The notes under the pieces: model-generated | The model's database searches: none | Told to the model about the DNA's origin: nothing | The model's input: only the letters and a program-made list of their open reading frames with translations | Shown here: one piece after another, positions 1-11,572 of the stretch | How positions within the stretch are numbered: position 1 is the first letter of the stretch | Layout of the letters: every line of letters begins with the position of its first letter | Source of the DNA: Dichomitus squalens LYAD-421 SS1 | Taxonomy: Eukaryota; Basidiomycota; Agaricomycetes; Polyporales; Polyporaceae | Reading direction: 5' to 3' | Length of the DNA stretch: 64,000 bases | Assembly (NCBI RefSeq): GCF_000275845.1 | Contig: NW_006766917.1 | Span: forward strand, 8,293-72,292 | Program-made: the position numbers and the translations under genes

Positions 1-1140
1 GTTGACGGATCTGTCCTCATCTCCTCTAGAGTCTTTCCGCCAGTTGCTTCGTTACTCTCTACCAATGAGGAGCTAGAATAAGCAGTTTCAAACCATGTGC
101 GAAAGGAGTCTAATGGAATACCCGTCGTTCCGAGACACGTCCGGGCGGACGAGAGCTCCGTATGCAGCAGCATGGGGGTAGCATGGATCGTCGCGTCGAA
201 TGATCGTCCCATCCCGCCCTGCTCCGCGCCGCGAGCGTTGCAGATGATGAGCGGGAGATCGTCCCCCTCCAGGAGGGGCAATCGCAGTCCTGCAACGGCG
301 AGGGACGCCGGACGCTCTGCCTCATATGCATCAGTTAGCCTTCCGCGCTCGGCCTTCGGCTGACGGTACCTACTCATTACCGCCACCACCATGACCATCA
401 GCATCCGCTGCGCGTCTACGCATCCTATTCCGTCCTAGGTGCGAGAAGCGTGATGTCGTCGCTGAGTTGGACTGGACGCGGTTCGTTCTCTCACATTTGT
501 ACCGTGCGTGCGTGCGCTGCTTTCCCATCTGCGTCTCTGGTGTGGCTTATCTGCATCACCAGTGCAGTGGGCACAGCGGAGATGGAGATGGAGTATCATC
601 ATACAACGCGCCGTCGTATATCCCCAGGTCTCATCTCCTCGGAGACATACCGAGCGGTATGCATTCGGAGGAAGTAGACCTCGGACCAATGCTGTCCAAT
701 GCTAGAACCGGCGTCCATCGTCCACGTACGTAGCTTCGGTGTTCAACCAGCCTGCGCCCGGAGGCCAATTTTAGTGCCTCCTGTTTCCGTAACGGCTGTC
801 AATGGTCATTCCCAGAGGCAGCCGAATTTTCCGGACGTCGTGTCGCACGGATGCGATATGATATGTTTGGGCTGCGGTCCCCACATATGTCGTGTTCGCG
901 ACGCGTGTGCGACCGCGGTTGCGGTCATTAGCGCGATTTAGACTTATGACGACGTCTGCACGCACGCTTCTCTGCTCCCGCGGTCGCGCGGAGAGTTTGT
1001 AGCTGCACCTTATTGCCTATTGCCTGGCGCCCTCGCGCCGGGCCTCCGTGTGTTCTCGCGGTCTGGGTGTCGAGTGTGGAGTTGTGACTGCAGCGATTGT
1101 GGCATCGAAGACCGAGCATTCATTCGACTTATCTCTGCGC
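1..1140. other. No recognisable gene
   Basis: Only short overlapping frames are present on both strands, without recognisable protein motifs or convincing spliced exons. The last part probably holds the promoter and leader of the gene starting at 1141, but I see no clear TATA element. Confidence 0.5.
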
Positions 1141-3234
1141 ATGGACTCGCCGTCCTTCTCGCATTCTATGAATGGCGCACGCGTGCTGACGACACCTTAT
1201 CTCAAACCCACCACAGCGGGACCGCCGTCGGCGTCGGACGTCGCGACCGCACCCGCCGTCCTGACCGACCTGGAGGCGTTTGACATGATGGCCGACGTGC
1301 TCGCGCAGGGTGCCCAGGCGGTACCTATAGAACTCCTGCTCAAGACCACCCTTCGTGCGCTGGGTGCGCTGGGAACGTTGCTGGACGGTTGCGTCGCTGC
1401 TTGCTCTACGGATGTGTCTCGTTCACGTCTGGGTTCTAGTGCTGGTGCTAGCTCTGGCGCAGGCTCTAGGTTTCGGCATGAATCTGGGTTTGCGTCTGTG
1501 TCTACGGGCAGTAGTGCTGCAGCTTCTGGTGTCCGGCATCCGTTGGCGGCGCTCAGCCTAGTCGACTCGACTCTGCACCGGCTCATACCCGCCGTCTTCT
1601 CGTCCCTCTCGGCACACGCGAAGAAAGGCAAAGCTGCAGCCAAGACCGCCAGCGCTGTGGACGAGGTGCTAGGCTGGGTATATGCGCTCGTCCTGAACCC
1701 TCTCGTCCTGGCGTTCGCGCCGGTCTCGGGGAGCTTCCTTTCTGCTTGTCTACGGCCTCAGTCCAAGTCGAACTCTAGCTCTCGAGTAAGCTATGGCGGA
1801 AACTCTCCGCTCTCTCGGCTCCCTGCTGCGATAGCGCGCGGGGGGACGGACCTCCGCCCGACGATCCTCGACCTCCTCGACAAGACTCTCTCCGCGCTCG
1901 AAGCTCAGAGCGTCGCTATCGCACGCGGTTCTTCGGCTGCGGCTGCCGGTGCGGGTACGAATCTCGCGCATGGAAGGAGGGGCGGGAATGGAACCTCCAA
2001 CCCAAACCCAAACCGGGAGTCGGCCACGGACCTGGGGGCGCACGCTATTTCGGGCGTGTGCGCGGTCAAAAGGCTCCTTGCGCTCGTGTGTGTGCGCGAG
2101 CTGGAGAGGATGTACGCCCCTCTTTCATGCGCGTATTCACATGGACGCGATGCGGAGCTGGCAACGACCCCGGACGCGCGCAGCAGCAGCAGCAGCGACG
2201 CCGCCCTGGGAAACACCTGTAATACTATCGGAAACACACGCCCGAGCAGCGGGAGGGAAGCACGCCATTCGCTTCCGCGCGACCTCCTTCTCGCCCTCCT
2301 GCCCGGCTCTGCGTATGCGTATGCACATGGGCTCGGGGGCGGCAGCGGTACGAGCGAGGATCCTACGCGACCAGGCACGGCCGCGGTTGGCCCCTCCTCC
2401 CCCGATCAGCTGCCTCTCCCGCAATCGCAATCACGGGCGAGCGCGACAGGATGGGCGTACGGGACACCACGCTCGCTGGGCGCCCTGGCGCGCGCGGCGG
2501 GAAACCTCGGCGAAACTCGCGTGGGGGGAAGCTCGGGCGGCGGACGCGGTCCCGTGTGCGAGGAGGCTGTCCGACGTGCGTCCGGTGCGTCGTCTGGGTT
2601 TGGGTTGGAGTTCACGAGCACGCCGCGCGCTGGCTTCTGGAATCAGGATCGATTGGCGCGGGTTGCTGCTGCTGCCGCTGGTGCTACTGCTGGGGCTGCT
2701 GCTGCTACGGGAGACGACGATCTGCGCGCGGACGCACTTGACGACAAGACGCGGGAGCGCATGACGTGGCTGGCGAGGAAGGACGCGGCGTGGTACCTCT
2801 GTGCTGCTCTCAATCGGCTCTTGCCTTGTTCAGCGGCGGCTCTGTCTCCGGCTCAGACGGCGGCGGCCTCATACTCGAGCTCGACTCCGCGGCCTGAGCC
2901 GACGGACACGGTGGCCGAGCAAGCGGTATACGCCGCGCTGGCAGACCTCCTCCGGCGCACACGGCCTTCTACCGTTGCTGCCTTTCCGGACTTGGCCTCT
3001 GGACCGAGCGCCGACGGGAAGGAAACTCTGGACACTCCATTTCACGAGGATCCGGCTGCAGACCGGGACGTCACTCAGGACGCGGAAACCCACGGCCACG
3101 GTAACGGTAGTGAACGCACAGAGGATGATCGGCACGAGCGCATGCAGACGCAGACAGCTGGCACGATGGTAATGGGGGAAGTCGAGCGGACCATGCTGCT
3201 CGCCGTGCTCGAGCGCGCCTGGCTGGGAGTGTGA
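1141..3234 (+). CDS. Ala/Ser-rich protein of unknown function
   Basis: I do not recognise this protein. One uninterrupted frame gives 697 residues from the ATG at 1141 to TGA at 3232-3234; the frame stays open 31 codons further upstream but without an ATG. It is rich in Ala, Ser, Gly and Arg, with short helical, hydrophobic stretches near both ends and around residues 135-200, such as EVLGWVYALVLNPLVLAF, separated by long low-complexity Ser/Gly/Ala runs. There is no signal peptide and no catalytic motif I can name. The C-terminal part (RKDAAWYLCAALNRLLP, then VERTMLLAVLERAWLGV) looks helical. The strong GC bias opens long shadow frames on both strands, so part of this frame could be spuriously open, but its length and the hydrophobic helices favour a real gene. 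It has no close neighbours. Unspotted introns are possible. Confidence 0.55.
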   Translation: MDSPSFSHSMNGARVLTTPYLKPTTAGPPSASDVATAPAVLTDLEAFDMMADVLAQGAQAVPIELLLKTTLRALGALGTLLDGCVAACSTDVSRSRLGSSAGASSGAGSRFRHESGFASVSTGSSAAASGVRHPLAALSLVDSTLHRLIPAVFSSLSAHAKKGKAAAKTASAVDEVLGWVYALVLNPLVLAFAPVSGSFLSACLRPQSKSNSSSRVSYGGNSPLSRLPAAIARGGTDLRPTILDLLDKTLSALEAQSVAIARGSSAAAAGAGTNLAHGRRGGNGTSNPNPNRESATDLGAHAISGVCAVKRLLALVCVRELERMYAPLSCAYSHGRDAELATTPDARSSSSSDAALGNTCNTIGNTRPSSGREARHSLPRDLLLALLPGSAYAYAHGLGGGSGTSEDPTRPGTAAVGPSSPDQLPLPQSQSRASATGWAYGTPRSLGALARAAGNLGETRVGGSSGGGRGPVCEEAVRRASGASSGFGLEFTSTPRAGFWNQDRLARVAAAAAGATAGAAAATGDDDLRADALDDKTRERMTWLARKDAAWYLCAALNRLLPCSAAALSPAQTAAASYSSSTPRPEPTDTVAEQAVYAALADLLRRTRPSTVAAFPDLASGPSADGKETLDTPFHEDPAADRDVTQDAETHGHGNGSERTEDDRHERMQTQTAGTMVMGEVERTMLLAVLERAWLGV

Positions 3235-6200
3235 CGTGTTGCTGGGGAACTCGGGGCTTGGCTCGTTCGCTTGGGGTCGTGCCCGTACCAGGGCCGTACA
3301 CGTTCCTATGTACGCATCGCAGGGAACATCCAGGGCTGCTCGGCGCACCCACGCCGACGCTCCGTTAACGTAACTCGCAAGCCTATTAGGGCCCGTGGTG
3401 CGCGGCGGCCTATCACGGATTCACGTACACCGCGACGCAAGCGATTGGTCGCGCGGCCGTTCGCTCGCTTGCCCAGAAAAGCTCTGAGCATGGGGTGCGC
3501 GAGTTACGAAGAGGTTATGGGGATCCGCTGGCTTTGGGCTAGGGCCAATCGCTGTGCAGCGGCCCTCCGTGGGTGGTCGTTGGTACATGATGTCTGAGAT
3601 CGCGTACGGCTTCGGAGGTATGTCCCGGAGAAATGTGTGTTACTCGCGACGCCGGTGTCTGTAGACGTAACAAGGCTGCCATTCTTGGTCTTGAGTTCTC
3701 TCAACCTCCTATTCTTGCGCTGGTGGCATGCGGGGAGGTGCGCGCGTGCTAGGGCGTAGTAGCGGTCCTCGACCCTCCGGCGACACCAATCGATGCTCGT
3801 GCTCGCGTTCTGGTGCTATGTGCGGTATCTCCGGCAATGTCGGGACCTACGATCTAACGAACACGCCACTAGGGAAGCTCGACGGGGCTCGGAGGCAATA
3901 ATCCGTACGTGCGTAACACTCTCCTCAAGCTTGACGGCGCAGCGCGGCCACGAGCCCCTGGGCTCCGCCAACGGCAGCGAGACGGTCTTCTATGGACAAA
4001 GCCTGTACGTACACTCGGGCTCTCTAGCAGGCGCGTCCCCCGCCGTATCGCCGTTCGCGTAGATGCAGACCAAAGCTCCGGACGGGCGCGCGCTCGCTTG
4101 CTGGGGCTTCCAGGCTTTGGTGTTCTTTATGTACATACATTCACACTTGAGCCGGTGCGAGCATGGGCACGAGCCCTGAGACCCTTGGCGCTGTGGATGG
4201 ACATTGGACGTTGGACAGGGCGTGCCGCCGGGACGTCTGAGGGGAGCGAAAGCGTAAAAGCGTCGCGGACGGGGAGCTCGCATTACTAGTAGCACTAGTA
4301 CCGCGCTTTACCGTGAGCTTTGGTAAATGGATTGCCGTAGTGCGACGGTTGACAGGTTCGGTGACCATTATCCCAAGCTAAAGCGTTTAGTTTACGGTAA
4401 CAACCGCTAGAGACGTGGTAGCAAGTGCTGCTACTGTGTCGGGGAGCGCTCGCAGGTGCCCGGGGTGTCACTGTCAATGTCGTTCGCCCCCGCCGAGGAC
4501 GGACATACCGAATGTAGCCTTATGGACTCTCGATTGGTCCCCTCGAGGCGTGCAGCCCAAGGAAGGTCTCGTGTTCGCCTTCGGACGCTTTCTACGTGGC
4601 GCTGGGGGGTCGTGTGCTATTTGCCTGACGATAGGAGTGGCTACTCAATGGAGCCGCGAGTTTGTTGCACCAAATGTGCAGATACGTATATCCTGACCGC
4701 AGCCTGGCTCCTCCTTCAGCGCTGTTTTAACAATGCCCCAGAACTCCGACTGCTGGAGTACAGATAGTAGTGTGCCCCCGAACCCACAGTTCTTCAAAAG
4801 ACGAGAAGAAGCTGTGGGGCTGATGATCATTGCTCCAACCAATTAATGGCACAAGACTGTTGTCCAACCCGGGCGTTCAGTATGGCGTCTCCCAAACACA
4901 CCCAACGCCGAGCAGCCTTCCTTCGATTCCCGCTCTTCGAACGCAAGCGTCCGCGGACCGAAGGCGACAAGACGGCTTGAGACGTGGTCTGATTGGCCTC
5001 GGGGACGTATGATGGCCGTCGGCGGGCGCCACGACGCCTTCTAGACTAGGGACGGCGGACATGTCCGCGAACGGACGCCCCGCGGCCGAGCGTGGGCCGC
5101 CATTGGCTGGCGGGCGCGCCGTAAGCTTTCCCGCGCTAGTGTGGGATGCCGGGGCGCGAGCATGGTGGCGGCCTTGGACGCGGCCGGTAATCTAGAGGGC
5201 ACATGGAACGCTAGTGGACATGCAGCGTTGTCTCGTTGTCGCCTGGCAGTGCGCGAGTCGCCAACGCGGCAGGCTTGCTTGGGATCTCGGATGGCGCGGC
5301 CGTCGCGATTGGTGGGCCTATGGGCACTGAACGCCTAATTGATGGCTGATGGTGTGGCTCGATGACGCCGGGGGTCTCAGATCTCTCCTGCAGGGTGCAC
5401 ATGTCTTCTTCTCTTGGGCTTGTTTGCCACGGGTGGTGCAGGAAACACGTCGCGCTCTCCCGCACGAGGAGGATGTATTTCCGACCGGAGACTACAAACA
5501 GCAGCCCCTTTGTTATATTACCTCGCGCTTACCTCACAAATACACACGCGCAGGGTCAGAGCGTAGAGTAACGAAAGGAACGACAAAGTTCCGTCAAAAC
5601 ATAACGGTATGCACGGTCGATTGGTCGACCCTATAATGACACGAGGTGTACGCGCATAGCTCTAGTGGGCAACCATTGAACCAACATCGGAGGGTAGCGA
5701 CAAGCGGGGGCCGGCAGAGGGCATACAGGAGAGGCGGCCGCGAGGGTGAATCGGCTAGGTAAATAACACAGGCCCGTACATACATCGTCCGGCGTCGATC
5801 GACCGGACGACCGCGGGCGTTGGGCAAAACAGTGAAGCTGGAGCGTCGGTGTGCCAAAGACGTCCGAGGAGAAAACGACGAGCGGTCGTTGGAGTGCCGT
5901 AGAAGCCAAGAAAGGCGCTGCGACGCAAGAGGCGGGCGGACGTTCGCTGTGGAAAGCCGGGTGACATCGCCTTTCGGTGGTGGGTCGACGTACGCTCTCC
6001 ACGGCGGACCGCACGCCCTCCATCGCCCCGCACCGTAGCTCGGTGGCTTTGGCACAAGCTCGGGAGGATCTACGACGGAAAGGGAAGGACGCTCTGTGCT
6101 CTGCTGTCGTTGCGCGCGGCGTGGCTTCCGAGGGAGCCCAGTAAGGCGTGTGCCTCTCCCAGCCGGGCACGCATGGCGGGTGGCTTGACGTGAGAGCAGG

Positions 6201-6809
6201 TAGGGCTCTGGGATCGTGGGAGCCAGGGGCGCAGACGGCCCCGATCAGGCAAGCGCAGCGATGGTGCGTTGCTCGGCTGCTGCCAGATCGCGAAAATGTA
6301 CCGGGCGGAGCCATATTTTGCACATGGTGCTCTCGCCCCGTTGCACCACACGCGTCGGCCCAGCCGGGCCACGAGCCCTCGCGACGGGGCGCGAGGCGTG
6401 CAGCGTGCTCGAGTCCTCGCAGCCCCTGCCTGAGCGCAACCATACATCTATCTGTGCGACGGATTCGGCGGCTACGTGGCAGATGGCTGATATAGCATCC
6501 TGCCGTCTGCGCGCGCACCTGGGGTGGTCAACAGAACGCAGCGCTTCCCGAGATGGATTAGATGTCGTGGATGGGCAAAACACGGGGATGGGACTGGGTG
6601 GCACAGGCGGCCGGGAAACGGCGGGGGCTTTGTGGAGAACAGGGCTCGGGGAAACGAAATCAGGCGCCGATGAGATAGTCCGATGGATGGGCCGAGGGCG
6701 GCAAGTTGCGATGAAACAGCGATTCAAAGCTTATTTGGATATGGCAGGTGGAGGCCGGGCTGCAGGACCAGACGCCGCGCGTTCCCTGGTCGCGTCCGCT
6801 GTCTTGCTC
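3235..6809. other. Long stretch without a recognisable gene
   Basis: About 3.6 kb of GC-rich sequence has only short frames on both strands and no motif I can assign. The longest minus-strand frame (5631-6518) is Arg/Pro-rich and looks like composition-driven noise. No tRNA, repeat or transposon terminus was recognised. Confidence 0.5.
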
Positions 6810-6816
6810 TATTTAA
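6810..6816 (+). promoter_or_regulatory. Probable TATA element of the FYVE gene
   Basis: The motif TATTTAA lies 126 bases upstream of the ATG at 6942. It is followed by a C/T-rich leader (about 6820-6940), as is common before strongly transcribed basidiomycete genes. This is inferred from motif and spacing only. Confidence 0.5.
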
Positions 6817-6941
6817 CGATCCGGTCTCCTCCCCGCCACGCCTCGCGACACCTCCGTTGCTGAGGCTCTCTCCCCATCCCTCCTCCCGATTCTTGTCACT
6901 CCCCCGCACCCCTCCCGCCCTCCTCATCATTCACTCGCACG

Positions 6942-8242
6942 ATGGCGCTCGCATCAGCCCTGGTCACTCGTCTCAGTTCTCTTCACCGCGCCACCCCCCA
7001 CGACGACACCGCGAGCGTCATGTCCGAGGGTTCGTTCACCTTGTCCTCGCGTGCCTTGACGCGTCCGCGTACTCACCTTCCTTCGCGTGCCACAGACGCC
7101 GCCCCCTCCCTCGGCGTCTCCTCCGTCAGCTCCTCGTTCGACTCCCGCTCATGCAACTCTGAGCCTTCGTGCTTGACCGAGGCCTCGGGTTCCATGCCCC
7201 GCCCTAGGCAGAACGAGCATCTCGCCGTTCTCCTCTCCAAGCGTCTCTGGAAGGTGCGTTCCATTCCTCAACCACCCATGCTGCATTCTCAACATTCACG
7301 TGACTGACATGTTCGTCTTCGCGCACAGCCCGATTCTCAGGCCGCCCATTGCGATACCTTCATGTGCCGGAGGCCCTTCTCCATCTGGGAGCGCAGACAT
7401 GTGAGAACATCTCTCTTCGTCGGTGACAGATGTTCCGTACTCACCGTATCTTGCCTATTCCAGCACTGCAGGAAGTGTGGCGGTGTCTTCTGTGGTGACT
7501 GTTCCAACAGGACTACCACCCTCCTGGACGCTTCCAAGCTCGAATTCCTCCACCCGCCCAGGAACGTGCCCATTCAGGTCTACGATTCCCCCATCTCTCC
7601 TGTCCTCGAGTGTCGTGTTTGCAACGACTGCTTCGACCAGATCCATGGCTGCAAGACTCCCCGCTCTCCGGTGATGTCCAAGGCCAGCCCTATCGCGCTC
7701 GTTCGCAGCGCGGAGACGAGCTCCGGTCCTTCTTCCGTGTCTTCCTCTGTGGACACCCCGCCCGAGGGTGCCCCCATCAACTCCATCACTCCGCGTCCGG
7801 CTCTCCGTCGCACCCATACCTCTCCTCGCATCCCCACTTCGCCCCTGCGATCCAACACTCCCATCCCGCAGTCGAACGGTGTTCTCATCGTCGACTCTGA
7901 GCTGTCCCTTGGTGAGCTCGACTCTTACCCGCTCAGGCGTGCTAGCAAAATCTGCAAAGCCACTGGTGGTGGACGCTGGGAGCCGAAGCAGGTGCCAGAG
8001 TATGTCGCGAAGCGCATTCCCGGGTGCAAGGCTGCGTATGAGCTGGAGCTTGAGCGCGAAGAAGAGGAGCGTAGGATCCGTCGCGCCAACCCGATAATCA
8101 GGAACGGAGGTCAGTCGTCGTCTCCGACTCGGAGCTCCTGCCAGCAACTGATGGGACGACTTTGACAGACTTCCAGCTCCGTCGCCCCCGCGAGATGGAG
8201 CCGCGCTCTCCTGGAGGCCCCTTCACACTCTCCACCTTTTGA
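6942..8242 (+). CDS. FYVE-type zinc-finger protein
   Basis: Predicted to bind phosphatidylinositol 3-phosphate and act on endosomal or vacuolar membranes, as FYVE proteins do. Four exons: 6942-7253, 7329-7400, 7464-8109 and 8169-8242, giving 367 residues. The FYVE domain begins near residue 103 with the WxxD element (WKPD). It continues with the basic R+HHC+xCG motif (RRHHCRKCGG), formed exactly across the exon 2/3 junction, and has eight cysteines in four pairs ending in CRVCNDC. This matches the family core. The N-terminal 100 residues and the middle are Ser/Pro-rich and probably disordered. A charged helix (ELELEREEEERRIRR) precedes a short C-terminal tail, read from the acceptor at 8168. 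No RING, PH or kinase domain is visible, so the partner pathway is unknown. Splice frames join cleanly, which supports the model. Confidence 0.85.
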
Positions 8243-11200
8243 GTCGGGTGTTCCGGCTGAGGTGGGTAGGCTGTCCTTGCTTGCTTCACTCTGTAATTGG
8301 TTCCACTGCCTGCTGTCTGTCGACCGTCTGTGACTGTCTGTTTGTGCGTGTATGCTGTGTATTATCATTATTCTCGACCCGATAGCTCGTCATGCGCTGC
8401 TCTGTACTTTCTACTGTCGATATACCTGCCTTGTCGTTACCCTTATCGCTGTTTATACTCCTTCACTTATCTCCTTGCCCCTTCTCCCCGATCATCTGAT
8501 TCCTCCGTCCTCGCTGCCTACATCGCTCTCGACGCCTTGGACTCACTAGCTATAATTTGACCAAGCTCGAAGTTCTCCTCGCGCACTCCTTGCGCCCGCG
8601 TATCTCCCCTTCCCGTCTCGACCGTGCAACGGCTCTCGTGACTGTAGACGCCTGTTTGCTACCGTATGCCATCCCTGTTATAATAGTGCTCGGTCTCTAC
8701 TGTCGTACAGTACGTGTACTATTGTGATCCTATGCCATAATCTGATCTCTTTCTATGCATCTCGTCTGGGCGCGAACTTGTGCGCGGACCGATATGTGCA
8801 CGATCGACCGACATGCTGGGCGACGCAACTGGAGCTTCGGCTTCGACTTCTCTTGTGGTCGGGGCGAGGCTGCGCTTCATTTCCGCCCGATCGGCAGGCC
8901 TGGCGTGAGGGCGGACATATGTCCGTGCTCACTTCGTCGTCGACACGTCATGGCACGCTCATTACCAAGGCCTACTCAGCGTATGCGCGTACGTCTGAGC
9001 ACGGACCGGCTTCCGCGCATGTACGCCGTACTCAGTAGTGTTTGAATACAGATGCAGATGTGCGGAAGGATCTCCTCCCATCGAAGCCCGGGCGAAGTGA
9101 CCCGATCGCACATCGACAACGACATGTACATTTGTACGGTTAGATGTCGATGTCGATGGCTATGGCTATCGATCCAGATATAGGAACCTTCCAAGATTCC
9201 AGGATCTCCAAGGACATCGACACATGCACGTCCAACACGAGCGCAGAAGCGGGGAGCCTGGCCATCGATCCTAACGAAGAGCCGGATCTTCCTGCAGACG
9301 TCTCCAGATGACAAGATTTCCGGATACGTGGTGTAGCCACTCAAGAGAGACGCGCGGGGAGCCATGCGAGAAGGCGTCGTGCCCTCAGCCCAGCTTCGAC
9401 GGCGCCCAGCGTGTGGACGCGAGTTGCACGGAGGGGTGTACTTGACTTGACTTGACGGCGGACGGGTCCTACGGAACGCTCTCGGTGCCGCCGCTCGCGT
9501 GTGGCATGGCGGGTTCCGATCCGCAAGGCATCGATCGGGTGGTGTATGGCGCCGCCGTGTATAGCTATGTACATGCTTTACGACGGCCAAGCTTGCCTCA
9601 ACCTGGTCTTTCTTTTCTCGCGCGATGTTTTACGCTGCCTGCTAATAAGTAGCTCCAATAGCGAGGAAAATTGGTGAGCGTACTTGGTCCTCCGCAGGCT
9701 ACCGGCTCCATTCCGCCATTCCGACTCTGCTTCCGGAGGGCCCAACGCCGTCGCCGACGTAGGGGCTATACAAGGTATAAGCATATACCCGGCAATTGCG
9801 CCGCGGTTCTCGAGGACTGCAGGCCTTTTGCTGCAGTACGTATTGCCATGTGCCCTGTGGATGTTCCGTGCCGTCCGTGCTTTGCGGTACCGTGTACGGA
9901 CTGGGTTGTACACTTTCCCCGCGCGCATACAGCTGCGGCTGTTCGTGCTCTGAATGGCAAGATGCCGAGATGTCGCACGGGCTATCTGACGGTGCAGTTT
10001 GAACTTCGATGGCCGTTCGATATCAAGGATTGATTAGGCGTGATTGAGTTGTCCAGGAGGTTCGAGTTTCGAACCTTGCAAGGTACGTAACGTACTTTCC
10101 CCTCTCAGGGCATCTCGCCCCGCCATGCCACCAGCACACTTGAAGCTCTATCTTCCCGCAGCAAACCGTCTCGCTCGCGCGTGAGACGACTCGCATATCC
10201 GCGTGCGTCGCTGGCCGCTCGCACGAACGCGAGCCCTGGCCGACGTCGGGTATCGGCGACAAGCTCGGTTGCCCAGGGACCGGGGACGACGCGACGCACG
10301 CGCGTGGCAGCATGATCCGCGCGTGATATGAAGTCGGCCCCTCCCGACGCTGCGCGCCCCCGCGGGATCCGTCGTGTCGGCCAAGCTCGGTCAGGGGCAG
10401 TCGGGAGGCGAGAGGCGAGATCAGCGCCCGTTGCAGGTTGGTGGGCGGAGGGATGCGAGATGGCCTTTCCCGATGCGTCCGATCGTTTCGTGGCACTGGC
10501 GCGTGCTGGATCGGGATCGTGCGCGGACGCGGAGATGGGGGCAATAATGTCGTGGCATCAGTGGCCGTCTGCTTTGAGCTCGGTGGCTCGCCGCCACAAC
10601 GCGTGCGGTGGCGGAAGCAGATCCCTGTTGAGCGATTAGAGATGAGCTCGTCCACTGTCCAGGAGCAAACCACTTACAGCACCTAGGACGCTGCTTGCTT
10701 GAGGAGACATAGCACGATTCACAAATGCTGGAGACGTCCACCTCCCACGGGACTACAGAACAAGTCCCGCGAGAGAAGGGCGCAATGCTGTACGGTCAAG
10801 TGCCAAACGAAGCTTAGCAGCCTCACCAGGCCGTGCAAGTGCATCGTGTATCTGAATCCCGAATTCTACACCTTCATTCACAGGCCGGCGCAACGACTCA
10901 ATCACAAGAAGCGGATATGAGAGCGGCTTTCATCATGGAGGCGGAGAGCACGTAGTATGCCTGAGGAGCTTCCGCTGCCGCGGGTCCTCTGCCCAAGTGC
11001 TTGCGTGCGGCTGTCCGTGTGGGACGCGCGGGCGCTGCGTGCAGCGAGTCCTGTGTCTCCTGCCGCCTTTGTCCAGACGGCCTGTGCTCGTGCTCCGGCA
11101 CATATCAGCGTACTGATCTGGACGGAGATTGCGAGGCAGATGGCGCTGGGTTGATACGCCCGCATTTGTCGAGCTCTCAGACACGCCGCAGGCCTCGAGG

Positions 11201-11572
11201 TCGAGAACAAGCACTTGGACCACCTTCGGTACATATCGATGCTCGACAAGCGGACGTATATCCCGCTCGACATCGGACGGTGATGACGACGGGCAGCGAT
11301 TGGCGCTGCAGCTTGCTGTAGGTACAGGTGCAGCGTCCTGCGATGATCAGGAATTACGGTGACCATCGGCGTGGGTACTGCTCTCGGACGACACGGCCCA
11401 TACTCCCATAAAGGGCTCGTTTCGACTTCCGCGATAGACTTATCACTTTGACAAACCATAGGAGCTGACGCCGGCCTGCAGGTTGGCGTGGGGTAGGCAT
11501 AACCGTGCGCCTAATCCACCCGGACAATTTCTGTCGTAGAGAGCACATGAACGGATGTTTCACAACATATGA
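8243..11572. other. No recognisable gene
   Basis: The first few hundred bases are T/C-rich and probably include the 3' untranslated region of the FYVE gene. The remainder has only short frames without family resemblance. A short run of CTTGA units occurs near 9441-9456. I see no RNA gene. Confidence 0.5.

Noticed and set aside
1905..2764. Several long frames overlapping 1141-3234 on both strands
   Set aside because: Composition-driven; Arg- or Leu-rich without motif. The 728-codon frame is longer and has helical blocks.
5631..6518. 295-codon minus-strand frame
   Set aside because: Arg/Pro/Ser/Cys-rich with no domain and equally long frames on the opposite strand; looks like noise in GC-rich sequence.
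10060..10085. tRNA T-arm-like GGTTCGAGTTTCGAACC
   Set aside because: It is a short palindrome; no acceptor, D-arm or anticodon arm can be folded around it.
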